64,000 nt of DNA from contig CP064963.1 of assembly GCA_016699165.1 (NCBI GenBank), positions 2,728,001 to 2,792,000 on the forward strand. Reading direction: 5' to 3'. The notes under the pieces were generated by a model. That model was given only the letters and a program-made list of their open reading frames with translations, did no database searches and was not told where the DNA came from. Both the position numbers and the translations under genes were made by a program. Numbering within the stretch: the stretch's first letter is position 1; the number at the start of each line of letters is the position of its first letter. This stretch comes from Candidatus Melainabacteria bacterium. GTDB taxonomy: Bacteria; Cyanobacteriota; Vampirovibrionia; Obscuribacterales; Obscuribacteraceae. Positions 17,704 to 26,852 of the stretch are shown here, piece by piece.

Positions 17704-17934
17704 TTACAGAGACCGATCCTCCTTAATGTAGCCAACAAGTTGGTCCACAGAAAGAAGTTTCAGTTTTATCGCCACTTTGACGACATGACAGCACATCTTG
17801 ATGAGCCGCCACCTGTGATACTTCTCCCCCTCAGCGAGTTTGTCGGAAAGATGAAGATCAGCCATACCGAGGCTTTTCTCCGCCTTAAAGAAACGCTGAG
17901 CAACAGGGGTTTCGAAATCGATAGGTGCAGTCAT
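17704..17934 (-). CDS. Small protein, unknown
   Basis: 76 residues from ATG 17934 (GGAGG eight bases upstream); a Met six codons earlier is possible but lies upstream of the ribosome site. The N-terminus is polar; the C-terminal half is helical and basic (KYHRWRLIKMCCHVVKVAIK, LKLLSVDQLVGYIKEDRSL). No family recognised. It lies 233 bases upstream of 17273 on the same strand. Confidence 0.6.
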   Translation of the reverse strand: MTAPIDFETPVAQRFFKAEKSLGMADLHLSDKLAEGEKYHRWRLIKMCCHVVKVAIKLKLLSVDQLVGYIKEDRSL

Positions 17935-18272
17935 AGTCGTAACCTCCGACATGGTTACCCGGCCTCTGGTGAGGTCCGGAGACTACCGGTCTGGCAGTCG
18001 CCCTTCTAACACGTCCCTACTTCAGCAGCTCATCTGCCTGAAAATATTTGATAGAGTGAGCTGGAAGATTGGATGGAACGTATTTTGACCGGATGAATGA
18101 CTTAGTGATAATTCAAGCTACAACTTGCCTGTATGTTTTGAAAGCATTTTTGCTAGGTTTAATGCAAAAAATCCCCATTCAGCAGGTTTTTCACCTTAAT
18201 TAGCTCCGCTTAACAATTAGCGCAACCATTCAACTATCCCAGATAGTAAATTAACAAAAAGAACTAACGGAG

Positions 18273-18305
18273 CACATGAAGTGGTTATAAAAACCACTCC
18301 ATGTG
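18273..18305 (-). terminator. Terminator of the 18323 gene
   Basis: Fourteen-base arms CACATGGAGTGGTT / AACCACTTCATGTG (one mismatch) just after the stop of 18323-18925. The 300-base gap 18010-18322 otherwise shows no gene. Confidence 0.7.
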
Positions 18306-18322
18306 TCCGAAAGTATTTGCGC

Positions 18323-18925
18323 TCAAGCTGCTGACCTTGCCTTCCCCCAAACAAGCCAACGATTCTTCGAAAGCCTTTTGGGAGGCTTGCGATAGAGAAC
18401 GCGGAAGTTGGCAGAATGCTCGGCGACGTTCTGTGCCAATTCAGCAGACTCCGCAGCAACAACGAGCCAGCACGTCCTATGGAGGCCGTCTACCGCCCTC
18501 AGATTGATAGCCACCACATTTTCATTGGGGGCCGCACGCTGAGGCTTCTGGACCGCTTTGGTGACCTTTTTGTCACCCGTGCCACCTTCGCTTGCGCTAG
18601 ATTCGCGCCTAATGAAAGGCAGCGTTCCGTGACGCGAAGCAAGCGGACCATTGGGGAAAGCCGGATTGACTTCATCCACTGCGACACCGTCTTCATACTT
18701 GTCCACCGGACTTCGACAGACCGGACAGACATAAAACAAATTAGGCGGCTCGAAATGCTGCGGGCAAGAACGGCAACGATAGACCGTTTTAATCGCGGCG
18801 GGCGAATTATCGAGCGAATTAAGCAGGGTCTGCTCGCTGATTTTTCCTTTTCGCCATTTGACCACAAAGAATGTGACCACAAGAGCAAGGATAATCAAAA
18901 CCCAGGGCTGCATGATGAACCCCAT
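18323..18925 (-). CDS. Membrane-anchored zinc-ribbon protein, unknown
   Basis: 200 residues from ATG 18925 (AAGGAG upstream). A single N-terminal membrane segment (VLIILALVVTFFVVKW) is followed by a zinc-ribbon-like pair CRSC and CPVC (about residues 51-71, CRSCPQHFEPPNLFYVCPVC), a polar linker and a folded C-terminal domain (NVVAINLRAVDGL, RTCWLVVAAESAELAQNVAE). It is 24 bases downstream of the cytidine deaminase gene and probably co-transcribed. The zinc ribbon is seen directly; function is unknown. Confidence 0.65.
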   Translation of the reverse strand: MGFIMQPWVLIILALVVTFFVVKWRKGKISEQTLLNSLDNSPAAIKTVYRCRSCPQHFEPPNLFYVCPVCRSPVDKYEDGVAVDEVNPAFPNGPLASRHGTLPFIRRESSASEGGTGDKKVTKAVQKPQRAAPNENVVAINLRAVDGLHRTCWLVVAAESAELAQNVAEHSANFRVLYRKPPKRLSKNRWLVWGKARSAA

Positions 18926-18949
18926 GTTAATCTCCTTTGTAAGTGAGTG

Positions 18950-19396
18950 TTAGAGCGATTCAGGTCCGAAAGAATCGGGCAAAAGCTCCTCCATCTGCCA
19001 CTTTCGAACGGTATTATCCGCATCGAGAACAGTGAGGATGGTGGAATCTTTACCAAAGTCTCGCAAGACTTGTCGGCAAAAACCGCATGGCGAGCCGCTC
19101 GGTTTACTCGAGCAAACTACTGCGGTACAAATGATAGTTTTGAATCCTTCCGAAACAGCTTTGAATGCAGCTACTCGCTCTGCACATAAAGAACCGCCCC
19201 AGTTGGAAATTTCGATATTATTGCCCCCAAATATTTTTTCTTCGCCGTCTTTGTTTCGAGCAACTAGAGCTGCTCCGACAGGAAAATTGGAGAACGGACA
19301 ATGCGCCATTGCAGCCATTTTCCACGCCATATCAACGAGCTGTTGCTCAAGCTGAGTAAGCGTCGCATAACTTTGAGTTTGGGGGATGTGAACCAT
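18950..19396 (-). CDS. cdd: Cytidine deaminase
   Basis: About 148 residues. Hydrolytic deamination of cytidine/deoxycytidine to uridine in pyrimidine salvage. The zinc site motifs are present: CAE (proton-shuttling Glu in GGSLCAERVAAF) and PCGFCRQVLRDF. The N-terminal SNFPVGAALV segment is the substrate-binding strand of the family, and the length is typical of the homotetrameric class. The start is taken as ATG 19396 (MVHIPQ); a TTG six codons earlier is possible. Neither has a strong ribosome site. Confidence 0.9.
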   Translation of the reverse strand: MVHIPQTQSYATLTQLEQQLVDMAWKMAAMAHCPFSNFPVGAALVARNKDGEEKIFGGNNIEISNWGGSLCAERVAAFKAVSEGFKTIICTAVVCSSKPSGSPCGFCRQVLRDFGKDSTILTVLDADNTVRKWQMEELLPDSFGPESL

Positions 19397-19420
19397 AGGC
19401 AAAAGTTTTAACACAAAGAT

Positions 19421-19447
19421 GAGGGAAGAGCAATGCGCCCTTCCCTC
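19421..19447. terminator. Hairpin after the thioredoxin gene
   Basis: GAGGGAAG / CTTCCCTC with a 11-base loop, just downstream of the stop at 19480. No clean T-run follows on the minus strand. Confidence 0.55.
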
Positions 19448-19479
19448 CTTCGTGTGTACCGAACTTCGGACTAACCGAG

Positions 19480-19944
19480 TTACGGAACTGCGTTGGCCTT
19501 TGCCTTGAGCCAGCCCTTGATGCCGTTCACGTCGCGAAAAGCGCCGCTTTCTGCAGCCGGCGTAGTGTTGCCGGGATTGAAGAGCTTGATGGTCGGGACG
19601 TACTGAATCTGGTAGCGGGTGCTCAAGTCAGGGACGTCGTCGACATCGACCTGGACGAAAGTCACTTTGCCGTTGAAGTCTTTGGCCGCCTGCTCGAAAA
19701 TGGGAGCGAAGCGATGGCAAGGACCACACCACACCGCCTTAAAATCGACGATGATGGGCGTGGTGCTTTTCTGCACGAGGTCATCAAACTGAGCCGCGCT
19801 CGTGATTTTGATCACAGCGCTTTGAGTCTGAGTTTGAGGAGCCGTCACGCCTTGAGCGATGAGGTCGCTCGAAATGAGAAGCGGAGAGAGACTCACTGCG
19901 GCGAGCGCGCCGAGTGTTAGAGCTGAGATGAGATATTTACGCAT
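19480..19944 (-). CDS. Exported thioredoxin
   Basis: 154 residues. An N-terminal signal peptide (ISALTLGALAAVSLSPLLI) is followed by a thioredoxin domain from about residue 45. The active site VDFKAVWCGPCHRFAPIF is a canonical WCGPC, and the cis-Pro is in VQYVPTIKLF-like QYVPTIKLF. It would act as a periplasmic or envelope disulfide reductase. The DsbD-like gene 68 bases upstream on the same strand is the expected electron donor, which makes this a plausible DsbD-thioredoxin relay operon. Confidence 0.88.
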   Translation of the reverse strand: MRKYLISALTLGALAAVSLSPLLISSDLIAQGVTAPQTQTQSAVIKITSAAQFDDLVQKSTTPIIVDFKAVWCGPCHRFAPIFEQAAKDFNGKVTFVQVDVDDVPDLSTRYQIQYVPTIKLFNPGNTTPAAESGAFRDVNGIKGWLKAKANAVP

Positions 19945-20011
19945 GGTGAATCTGCTTTCTGTTGTGGTTATAGACTATTAGTGCAGAGCTAAAACTCCTG
20001 TGATTGGAGTG

Positions 20012-21928
20012 TTAGTCAGACGCTTTCTTAAGCGCCAGCAGGACGTCATTGACTGTTAAAAGCTCGGAGAGAAGAATAGGATTTTCAGGATGGCGCGGAT
20101 CGAAGATGACGTAAAACGGCACACCTGAGCGACCGAACTTTTTCAAGACCTCGGTGATAGCCGGGTTGTTGAAGGTCCAGTCAGCCTTGATAGCCGCTAC
20201 GTTCAAACGCGAAAACTCGCTCACCACCCTCTCATGGGAGAGTACGCCAAACTCGTTTAGTTTACAGGTTTGGCACCACTGCGCTGTAAAATCGATGAAG
20301 ACAATGCGATTGTCTTTGATCTGCCGCTCGACCGTCTCTTGCGAAAAGTCTTGCCATGCGATTCTCGAGCCAGAATTATTGTTCAGTCCGCTCACTTCAG
20401 TCAGCTGTTTTTGCACTGAAATAGCCGGAGCAACCAGTAACCACCCAGGCAGTGCCACGAGCACAGCTGCGATTGCCCAAACCATGAGCTTTTGGTTACG
20501 ACTTGCCTCGACGTGGGCGAAGGTGTTTACGAGCCACGCTCCAAACGAAACAGCAAGAAGCAGTCCCATTGTGCCGACCACACCGTCCGAGCCGATCATT
20601 CGACCCAGAACGAAGAGCAGCCAAATGACACTACCCAAGAGCAAGAAGCCCATGCCTTGCTTGAAATATTCCATCCAAACGCCTGGCTTGGGAATGAATC
20701 GCTTCCAAGCCGGATTAAACCCGAGCACCAGATACGGTGCAGCTAGTCCCAGACCAATCACAGCAAATACACTGAGTGTAATCCACCATGACTGAGCGAA
20801 GGCAAAGCCAATAGCCGATCCCAGATAAGGCGCGGTGCACGGAGTAGACAGAATCGTTGCCACCACACCAGTGAAAAACGATCCAGCCAATCCGCTTTTA
20901 CGAGACAACTCATCGAGCTTTCCACCAGTCGAGACTTGCATGTAAAACATGCCGAGCATGCTCAATGCCATGACTGTCAGAAGGCACGCCATCCCGACTA
21001 GAAACCAGGGCTGCTGGAACTGAAAGCCCCAACCAACACTAGCGCCGGCGTACTGCGCGATGACAACCGCCAGACCAAGCAACACGCAAGTGCTGATCGT
21101 TCCTGCGGTGTAAGCGAGCGTGAGCGCCACAAGCTTGCTTCTGTCCTCGCCAGACTCTTTGACGAACTGCATCAGTTTGATTGAAACCACAGGCAGAACG
21201 CAAGGCATGACGTTTAGAATCAAGCCGCCGATGAAAGCAAAAAGCAACACCTGCCAGATAGTCTGACTGGAAGCTCCTTGCGGCAAAGTGAGATTGTCGA
21301 ATACTGAGGGCTTGCTAGAAATTTCAGGCTTGCCTACAGAATCAATTTCGCTCAAATCGCCGTTGAATCCGAGCCCTTTGAAAAGCTCGGCATTTTGTGC
21401 CAACTTGACCGAACCTTGAGCGGCAAGTGGCAAAGCAATCTCTAGCTCGGTCTCGCCTGGTATACACATAGTGTTGCATGCCAACCAGGAGACGCTAGCT
21501 TTGATTCTGACCATGCCGGAGCTGGCTTCTAAAGCCGATGGAGAAGTGACGACTGAAGCCATCAAAGTCTCATCGACATAGCCATAACTCACGTCCTGGT
21601 CATCGAATCGCACAGGCTTTTTCCAGAGCAATTGGCCGAAGCGCAAATCGCTCTGCGAGCCAAACTGGATCTTGGTGGGCATGCCCACGTCGCCAGGCTC
21701 TTTGTAGTAAACATGCCAGTGCGGCTTCATTTTGAAACGAACGCCGACTTGAAAATTCTCGCCCAGGATGACCGAAGTCTGATCCGCGACGATGTCGACA
21801 GTGAGTTGGTCGTTAGTGAAACTGTTGAAGACCAAACTCTTTGGAGTGTTCAGATCCTTTGCGGGGGCGGCTTGCGTCACGAATATCGCAACAAGACAAG
21901 CCAACACCAATCGAATGAGATGGTGCAT
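20012..21928 (-). CDS. DsbD/ScsB-like thiol:disulfide interchange protein
   Basis: 638 residues. It has a signal peptide, an N-terminal extracytoplasmic domain with a Cys pair (SWLACNTMCIPGE), a CcdA-like membrane core of about eight segments with the two redox Cys (CVLPVVSIKLM; STPCTAPYLG), and a C-terminal thioredoxin domain with CQTC (VDFTAQWCQTCKLNEF). This full three-module layout carries electrons from cytoplasmic thioredoxin across the membrane to exported thiol proteins. The N-terminal domain is longer than that of E. coli DsbD and resembles the ScsB type. It is co-directional with the exported thioredoxin gene downstream. Confidence 0.9.
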   Translation of the reverse strand: MHHLIRLVLACLVAIFVTQAAPAKDLNTPKSLVFNSFTNDQLTVDIVADQTSVILGENFQVGVRFKMKPHWHVYYKEPGDVGMPTKIQFGSQSDLRFGQLLWKKPVRFDDQDVSYGYVDETLMASVVTSPSALEASSGMVRIKASVSWLACNTMCIPGETELEIALPLAAQGSVKLAQNAELFKGLGFNGDLSEIDSVGKPEISSKPSVFDNLTLPQGASSQTIWQVLLFAFIGGLILNVMPCVLPVVSIKLMQFVKESGEDRSKLVALTLAYTAGTISTCVLLGLAVVIAQYAGASVGWGFQFQQPWFLVGMACLLTVMALSMLGMFYMQVSTGGKLDELSRKSGLAGSFFTGVVATILSTPCTAPYLGSAIGFAFAQSWWITLSVFAVIGLGLAAPYLVLGFNPAWKRFIPKPGVWMEYFKQGMGFLLLGSVIWLLFVLGRMIGSDGVVGTMGLLLAVSFGAWLVNTFAHVEASRNQKLMVWAIAAVLVALPGWLLVAPAISVQKQLTEVSGLNNNSGSRIAWQDFSQETVERQIKDNRIVFIDFTAQWCQTCKLNEFGVLSHERVVSEFSRLNVAAIKADWTFNNPAITEVLKKFGRSGVPFYVIFDPRHPENPILLSELLTVNDVLLALKKASD

Positions 21929-22501
21929 TTACGCATCCTTTCGAGTTGAAAAGTGAAACAATAGTCGTCTTCCTGCCAAGTAAGTGGCTTGGAAAAACGG
22001 CTCAAGATAAGCAATTAGCTAAAAATAGAACGAATAATAGCTTTGATATGGGGAAAAATAGACTGCTCATCCTGTCAGAAATACTGGTCCAGTTTCTTTT
22101 GAAAATATCTAAGGCTCATCTAGCCACTTGAAAAGCAGATATTTTTTTGAAAACGCGAAAAGCTTCTGTTTACTTGAGTTTTAGATAGATGAGTGCTTTA
22201 AGAACCAATTTTTTTGGAAAGAAATACTGCTGTATTTCTTTCTCGAATGATAGAAACTTCAGCTCCCAAAAGTAGGTTAGTCATTTAGCTAGTTAGGCTA
22301 GCCAAGGGGTAAAGTTACAAAAACAGGCAAGGCCTTGCCAGTTTGCGCTCTTTTTTTCTCGCGCCAAATGATCTCAAAAAGTTAGGGTCAACTGTCACTA
22401 ACGTATCAAGCGAGCGTGGATTAAATTCAACAAGAAACTACTCTAAAGCCAACCTCTACCTAGTGACGGTCATATTCTCCTAACTTTTGGAGGAATTGTT
22501 T
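21929..22501 (+). other. Gap of about 570 bases, divergent promoters likely
   Basis: AT-rich, no supported gene. It separates the divergent 21928 and 22502 genes and presumably holds both promoters; no distinct operator is evident. Confidence 0.4.
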
Positions 22502-22819
22502 ATGCACGATTTCGTGGAACAAACACTATCACCGCTTATTCAAATCATCTTTGTCATAGCTATTCTGGCAATGATGGCTGATGCCCGACCAGAAACGGTC
22601 ATAAAAATGGTATTAGATGCGGTGGTATCAATCATCGAAACAGCATTTAAAGCGGCAGCAAAAATACTTGAGATTATCTTCAATATTCTCAAATTGTTTT
22701 TTGCCAAAAAAGGCTCGGGTTCTAGCAAACCCCCTAGAAAACCAGGCCCTGCTCGCAAACCAAAACAGCCACCAAGCAACGTCAAACTAGTGGAAGTGGA
22801 GGTGCTGCCACCCTCATAA
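22502..22819 (+). CDS. Small membrane protein with Pro/Lys-rich tail
   Basis: 105 residues from ATG 22502 (GGAGG eight bases upstream; the frame upstream to 22487 has no site). A hydrophobic N-terminal helix (LIQIIFVIAILAMMA) and a long amphipathic/hydrophobic helical stretch (AVVSIIETAFKAAAKILEII, FNILKLFFAKK) are followed by a basic proline-rich tail (SSKPPRKPGPARKPKQPP). It looks membrane-associated with a flexible cytosolic tail. No family recognised. Confidence 0.6.
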   Translation: MHDFVEQTLSPLIQIIFVIAILAMMADARPETVIKMVLDAVVSIIETAFKAAAKILEIIFNILKLFFAKKGSGSSKPPRKPGPARKPKQPPSNVKLVEVEVLPPS

Positions 22820-22836
22820 AATAACGAGCGTCAATG

Positions 22837-22862
22837 GGCTTCAGGAATTAATTTCTGAAGCC
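22837..22862. terminator. Bidirectional hairpin between convergent genes
   Basis: GGCTTCAG / CTGAAGCC arms between the stops at 22819 (+) and 22911 (-). There is no strong T-run on either side. Confidence 0.5.
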
Positions 22863-22910
22863 TCAGGACGTCTTTGGCATACTATTAAAATCGTTCGATT
22901 TTTTCATCTC

Positions 22911-24335
22911 TTAAACACTCTCTGCGACCGGAGCGTGGACATTATTAAGAGCAATTTGAATTTCAGAAAAGTCTGAAAATCTCTTCTTCGCATCCATATC
23001 TGTACATTTTGCCACCAGTTCATTCATGCGGTCAGAAATATGTTCGCTAAGATGTTCGCTTACATCTTTCGGGTGCGAAACTGACAGTGGCTCAGGGTCT
23101 TTACCGGTCAAAAGAAAATAGAGCGTGCAGCCAAAAGAATAAATATCACTTTGCTCGCATGCTTTGCCTCTGAATTGCTCAGGCGATATGTAAGACTGTT
23201 TGCCAACCAGAGTTCCAGTCGCTGTGCCGATGAATTCGTTGGCGGCACCAAAATCGATAATAACTACAGAGCCATCATTAGTCATGACCATATTATCTGG
23301 AGTCAAGTCACGGTGCAGGATACAAGGCGATTGACTGTGCAAATATTTCATCACTGCGCAGACTTGTATTGCCATCTCAACAACTTGAGATTCGCGTCGA
23401 AAGCCATTTTGCAATACTAATTGACGCAAATCTTGACCGTTCAGATAGTCTAATACTAAATAGTGTCTTGCGTCCTCGATGAAGTAGTCACGCACTTTTA
23501 CGATGCCTGGATGGTCAATTTTGGCAAGCAATTTTGCTTCGCGCTCGAACATTTCTTTGGCTTTGATTTTGGTCTCTTCTTTTGTGTTGGCGGGTAGCAC
23601 AGACTCTTTTAAAACAACAAGATTATTCTGTTCCTGACAAAGATAAATGGCTGACAGTCCGCCTGTAGCAAGCTGTCTGACGATTTTTAAATTGCCTTTT
23701 CTAAGCGTTCGCTCAGGCAAAAGTGGCATGAACGCAGTGGGATGAAAACGGCGCGCAAGCTCTTCTTCCCACATTTTAGTGAAGCTGCCACTGGCATCTT
23801 CTATCTGTCTTTTATTTTTTAGAGCAAGTGCTCTCGGTTGCACTTTGTCGCTACCGGCCCACATTTCGATAGCTGTAATTAGTGGCTCGATGCTTTGTGG
23901 TTCGAATTCTGAAAGTATCAGCTCGATGCGCTTGCCTGATTTTAAAAACAACGCTAGCACTTCGTTTGAGTGCTGATCATAGACTTCAATAGTAGAAATA
24001 TCCGACCAATCAATGAGCTTGAACGACGCATGTCGCTGGGCAGCCAGAAAGGGAAAACGTATTCCCTTAGCTGTTATAACCAGCTCGCCTGGTTGAGCAA
24101 TAGTATGCAAAACAAGCATGACAATACTAATTAAAGCGGCGATACACAATGCAAAAAAGGACCAAAACATTGCAAAGGTTTGGGGCGAAAAAAGCGAGCC
24201 CAAACTAATTAGAAACATTGCCACGCCTACTAAAGGCAGAATAATTCCCCAGATTGGAAAAGTGCCCGAAGTAATCTTGCGCAAGAAAAGAAAAGCGTTG
24301 TTTTTATAACTGGCTTTCACAGCTAGCTCTGCCAT
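22911..24335 (-). CDS. Membrane-anchored Ser/Thr protein kinase (Hanks type)
   Basis: 474 residues. Residues 1-90 carry two membrane segments (FPIWGIILPLVGVAMFLISL; FWSFFALCIAALISIVMLVL), followed by a PH-like beta stretch. The kinase domain lies at about 215-465: glycine loop ATGGLSAIYL, VVLKES (ATP-binding Lys), HRDLTPDN catalytic loop, IIDFGAA metal-binding motif, SYISPEQFRG and DIYSFGCTLYFLLTG. All catalytic residues are present. It overlaps the 3' end of the next kinase gene upstream by 13 bases, so the two are translationally coupled. GAGG lies upstream of ATG 24335. Confidence 0.9.
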   Translation of the reverse strand: MAELAVKASYKNNAFLFLRKITSGTFPIWGIILPLVGVAMFLISLGSLFSPQTFAMFWSFFALCIAALISIVMLVLHTIAQPGELVITAKGIRFPFLAAQRHASFKLIDWSDISTIEVYDQHSNEVLALFLKSGKRIELILSEFEPQSIEPLITAIEMWAGSDKVQPRALALKNKRQIEDASGSFTKMWEEELARRFHPTAFMPLLPERTLRKGNLKIVRQLATGGLSAIYLCQEQNNLVVLKESVLPANTKEETKIKAKEMFEREAKLLAKIDHPGIVKVRDYFIEDARHYLVLDYLNGQDLRQLVLQNGFRRESQVVEMAIQVCAVMKYLHSQSPCILHRDLTPDNMVMTNDGSVVIIDFGAANEFIGTATGTLVGKQSYISPEQFRGKACEQSDIYSFGCTLYFLLTGKDPEPLSVSHPKDVSEHLSEHISDRMNELVAKCTDMDAKKRFSDFSEIQIALNNVHAPVAESV

Positions 24336-26323
24336 ATTTTCGCCTCTTCAACTTCGCGCTCGGCTTTGATATTTATTACTGTTCCTTCTGCATTAGACAG
24401 CCAGTCTTGAATCTCAGAAACAGATCCAAATCGATTAGACAAATCTAGATCTGTACATTTTTGAATTATCTTATCTAGAATAGTGCCGTATCCGGTATCA
24501 CCTTCACTAAGACACGATTGATTTATTGGCTCTGGATCTCTTGCCGTAAGCAAGAAATAAAGCGTGGCTCCCAATGAGTAGATGTCACTCTGTTGGCTGG
24601 TTTTGCCTCGGAATTGCTCAGGCGAAATATAGGCGTGTTTGCCCACTATAGTTGCTGTAACTCCAGCATCTGTTTTTCTCGATACTTCAAAATCAATAAG
24701 TTTGTATTCAGCGGCGGCTTTAATAAAATTATCCGGACTCAAGTCGCGATGCACGATTCCTTGCTCATGCAAATAAGTTAAAGCCGAGCATACAGATTGA
24801 AGAAACTCCAACACATGTTGTTGATCGAAAGATTTATCGAGTGCCATGCTACGCAAGTCCTGCCCTTCGATATATTCGAGCACAAGATATCCTCTGTGAT
24901 CTTCGACAAAATAGTCTGTTAGTCGAACGATGTTTTGATGGTCCAAATTTTTGAGCAGATTGGCTTCGTTTTCAAAACGTTCAAGATTCTGCTTGCGCAC
25001 CGAACTATCGACATGAACTGGAAAAATAATTTCTTTGAGCACCACTTTCTCGGCATTTGTTTTACCGGAATTCTTGGTGCAAAGATAGGCTGTACCCTGA
25101 CCTCCAGCACCTATGGCGCTATGGACAGTGTAGATTTCTTCATTTAATTTTCGACCTTCTTGCAACGGAAGAAGATGTTGAGGCGATGGACTTTGAGTCA
25201 GAGACTGGAGCCACAATTCGGTATAACTCAAGTTTTGTTTGGGCATCATTGCTTCTTGAGTGCCTGCATCCATCTGTGCTTCTTTTAGATGCTTAGACAG
25301 ATATGAAAACAATTGACCTTTCTTTTCAGAATTGAGCGTACTCAAATCTACCGAGATTGTCTGCGAGTCATGCAGTCCAGACAAATGCAAAATGTTTGAT
25401 TCGAATTTTACTATTTTGGCGTCTTCCCAAAGTAACCTGACTGTGCTTGAATACTCGATTCCGCTGAATTCCTTTTTGAGTAAAATTCCTTTATCGTCGA
25501 GTTGCAAACACTCCGTGCTTAAAAAAGTCTTGGCATATTTCAGTGCCACCGCCAATAGTATTATCGCAGCGGCCAACCCGACAATCGTTTCTTTGGAAAG
25601 CTGGCACAGTGCGCTTACTCCAGAGTTAGTCATGGTGTACAGACTTTGGGCAATCACCATGCCCAACATAGAGCTGAATTCGCATATGCCGTAATTAGAA
25701 TTGCGCGCTTCAGATGGAACGAAGATTAAGACATAAACAATTAAAGACCAAACAGGCGAGCATAAGACAAAAACGAATAAGAAAGAATTCTCGCTCCAAA
25801 AACGTTGGGTTGATGCAAATCCAGCGCGCATCTGCTCCAAAAACAAATGAGGCGAAATGCGTATTGCTAGCTCGTCCTGGTCTGTTTGGGATATAGGTGT
25901 AATTGTTTGTCTGACAAAACTAGAGATTTTTGCCTGCGGACATTTTGTTTCCAGAGTTTGTAGAAACGATGCCAATTCAGGCTTCTTGAATCGATTGATT
26001 TTAAGATGAAGTGCTCTAGATTTTCTAAAACAAAGTCGTAGAAGCGCAGGCTGACCGTCATTTTGCATTTTGTCGCAATAGACATATTCTAACTCAGGCA
26101 AATCGTATCGCAGCAAACCAACCCACAAAGAGTCGCTGGTTATACGGATAAATTGCTTACGAAAATCATGTAAGAAATATACGATTCCGCTGAACATCGC
26201 CAAAAAATAAGTGAATCCCGCCAGGTAAGAAAGGTGAGCGGTAAATACGCCAAGAAAGGCGCCTACTGCAATAAGAATTGGAATTGCCCAGAGAGGCACC
26301 AAAAAAATTACCTTCCACCACAA
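24323..26323 (-). CDS. Membrane-anchored Ser/Thr protein kinase with DFE motif
   Basis: 666 residues, probably from TTG 26323 (ribosome site unclear). The N-terminal part has two membrane segments (VIFLVPLWAIPILIAVGAFL; YFLAMFSGIVYFL) and a second pair around 190-280, so the membrane module appears to be duplicated. The kinase domain is at about 405-650: GAGGQGTAYLC, VVLKEI, HRDLSPDN, SYISPEQ-type AYISPEQFRGK, DIYSLGATLYFLLT. The metal-binding DFG is replaced by DFE (KLIDFEVSRK), while the other key residues are kept. It forms a tandem duplication with the overlapping downstream kinase. Confidence 0.87.
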   Translation of the reverse strand: MWWKVIFLVPLWAIPILIAVGAFLGVFTAHLSYLAGFTYFLAMFSGIVYFLHDFRKQFIRITSDSLWVGLLRYDLPELEYVYCDKMQNDGQPALLRLCFRKSRALHLKINRFKKPELASFLQTLETKCPQAKISSFVRQTITPISQTDQDELAIRISPHLFLEQMRAGFASTQRFWSENSFLFVFVLCSPVWSLIVYVLIFVPSEARNSNYGICEFSSMLGMVIAQSLYTMTNSGVSALCQLSKETIVGLAAAIILLAVALKYAKTFLSTECLQLDDKGILLKKEFSGIEYSSTVRLLWEDAKIVKFESNILHLSGLHDSQTISVDLSTLNSEKKGQLFSYLSKHLKEAQMDAGTQEAMMPKQNLSYTELWLQSLTQSPSPQHLLPLQEGRKLNEEIYTVHSAIGAGGQGTAYLCTKNSGKTNAEKVVLKEIIFPVHVDSSVRKQNLERFENEANLLKNLDHQNIVRLTDYFVEDHRGYLVLEYIEGQDLRSMALDKSFDQQHVLEFLQSVCSALTYLHEQGIVHRDLSPDNFIKAAAEYKLIDFEVSRKTDAGVTATIVGKHAYISPEQFRGKTSQQSDIYSLGATLYFLLTARDPEPINQSCLSEGDTGYGTILDKIIQKCTDLDLSNRFGSVSEIQDWLSNAEGTVINIKAEREVEEAKIWQS

Positions 26324-26714
26324 AAAAAATGTGGTCGAATCATCGCGATATTCGAATCGTATGTCTTGAGCCAGGGAATGCCTTTTACGTCTGCTATCGC
26401 TAGCTCGCGCAACCTTATATCAGATAAAAACCGAGGTCTCCTAATTCACTTATATTCCATCTTTCGGGCCCGTAACCCCAGTAATAACCCTGGAAAGTTA
26501 CATTTCGCCCGAGATTTTATTTGCCTGCTTAAACCGTTTTCATATAGCGTCAAGGAGTCACCTATTTATCTCTCAACTACAAAGCCAGAAACCGACTAAT
26601 CAAGCCACTATCTCTGCTCAATTTTCTTCTTCTCAGAAGACGAGCAAGTGTGGCTTGTGAATCGGATCGGGCTTGGTGACTATCTCACATCCCACTTTTG
26701 AAAGGAGGTTAGGG
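26324..26714 (+). promoter_or_regulatory. Upstream region of the SLOG-like operon
   Basis: About 390 bases between divergent units with no supported gene. The last 20 bases carry AAAGGAGG, the ribosome site of the leader ORF at 26715. Confidence 0.4.
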
Positions 26715-26852
26715 ATGACATGCAATCCTTATCGCTCCCTGGCATTCACCTGGCACTGTATGTGCTTTGGCATGTATCAGGGAGAGGAAAGAGGCGATAT
26801 GCCTCGAACAGCGCCTTCGTCACGAAGGAGAAAGGAGGTATGGAATGAGTAA
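26715..26852 (+). CDS. 45-codon leader ORF overlapping the SLOG-like gene
   Basis: ATG 26715 with an excellent AAAGGAGG six bases upstream opens a 45-residue frame (begins MTCNPYRSLAFTWHC, Cys- and Trp-containing; Arg-rich end SSRRRKEVWNE). Its TAA (26850-26852) lies just past the ATG of the next gene at 26845, so the frames overlap by eight bases. Three hairpins lie within it (26735-26828). The layout is that of a translated leader coupled to, or controlling, the downstream gene. I know of no homologue. Confidence 0.55.
   Translation: MTCNPYRSLAFTWHCMCFGMYQGEERGDMPRTAPSSRRRKEVWNE
26735..26828 (+). promoter_or_regulatory. Three consecutive stem-loops within the leader ORF
   Basis: CTCCCTG (26735) / CAGGGAG (26778-26784); GAGGC-gatat-GCCTC (26791-26805, perfect); CCTTCG-tca-CGAAGG (26814-26828, perfect). 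The last one ends immediately before AGAAAGGAGG, the ribosome site of the 26845 gene. Confidence 0.6.
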
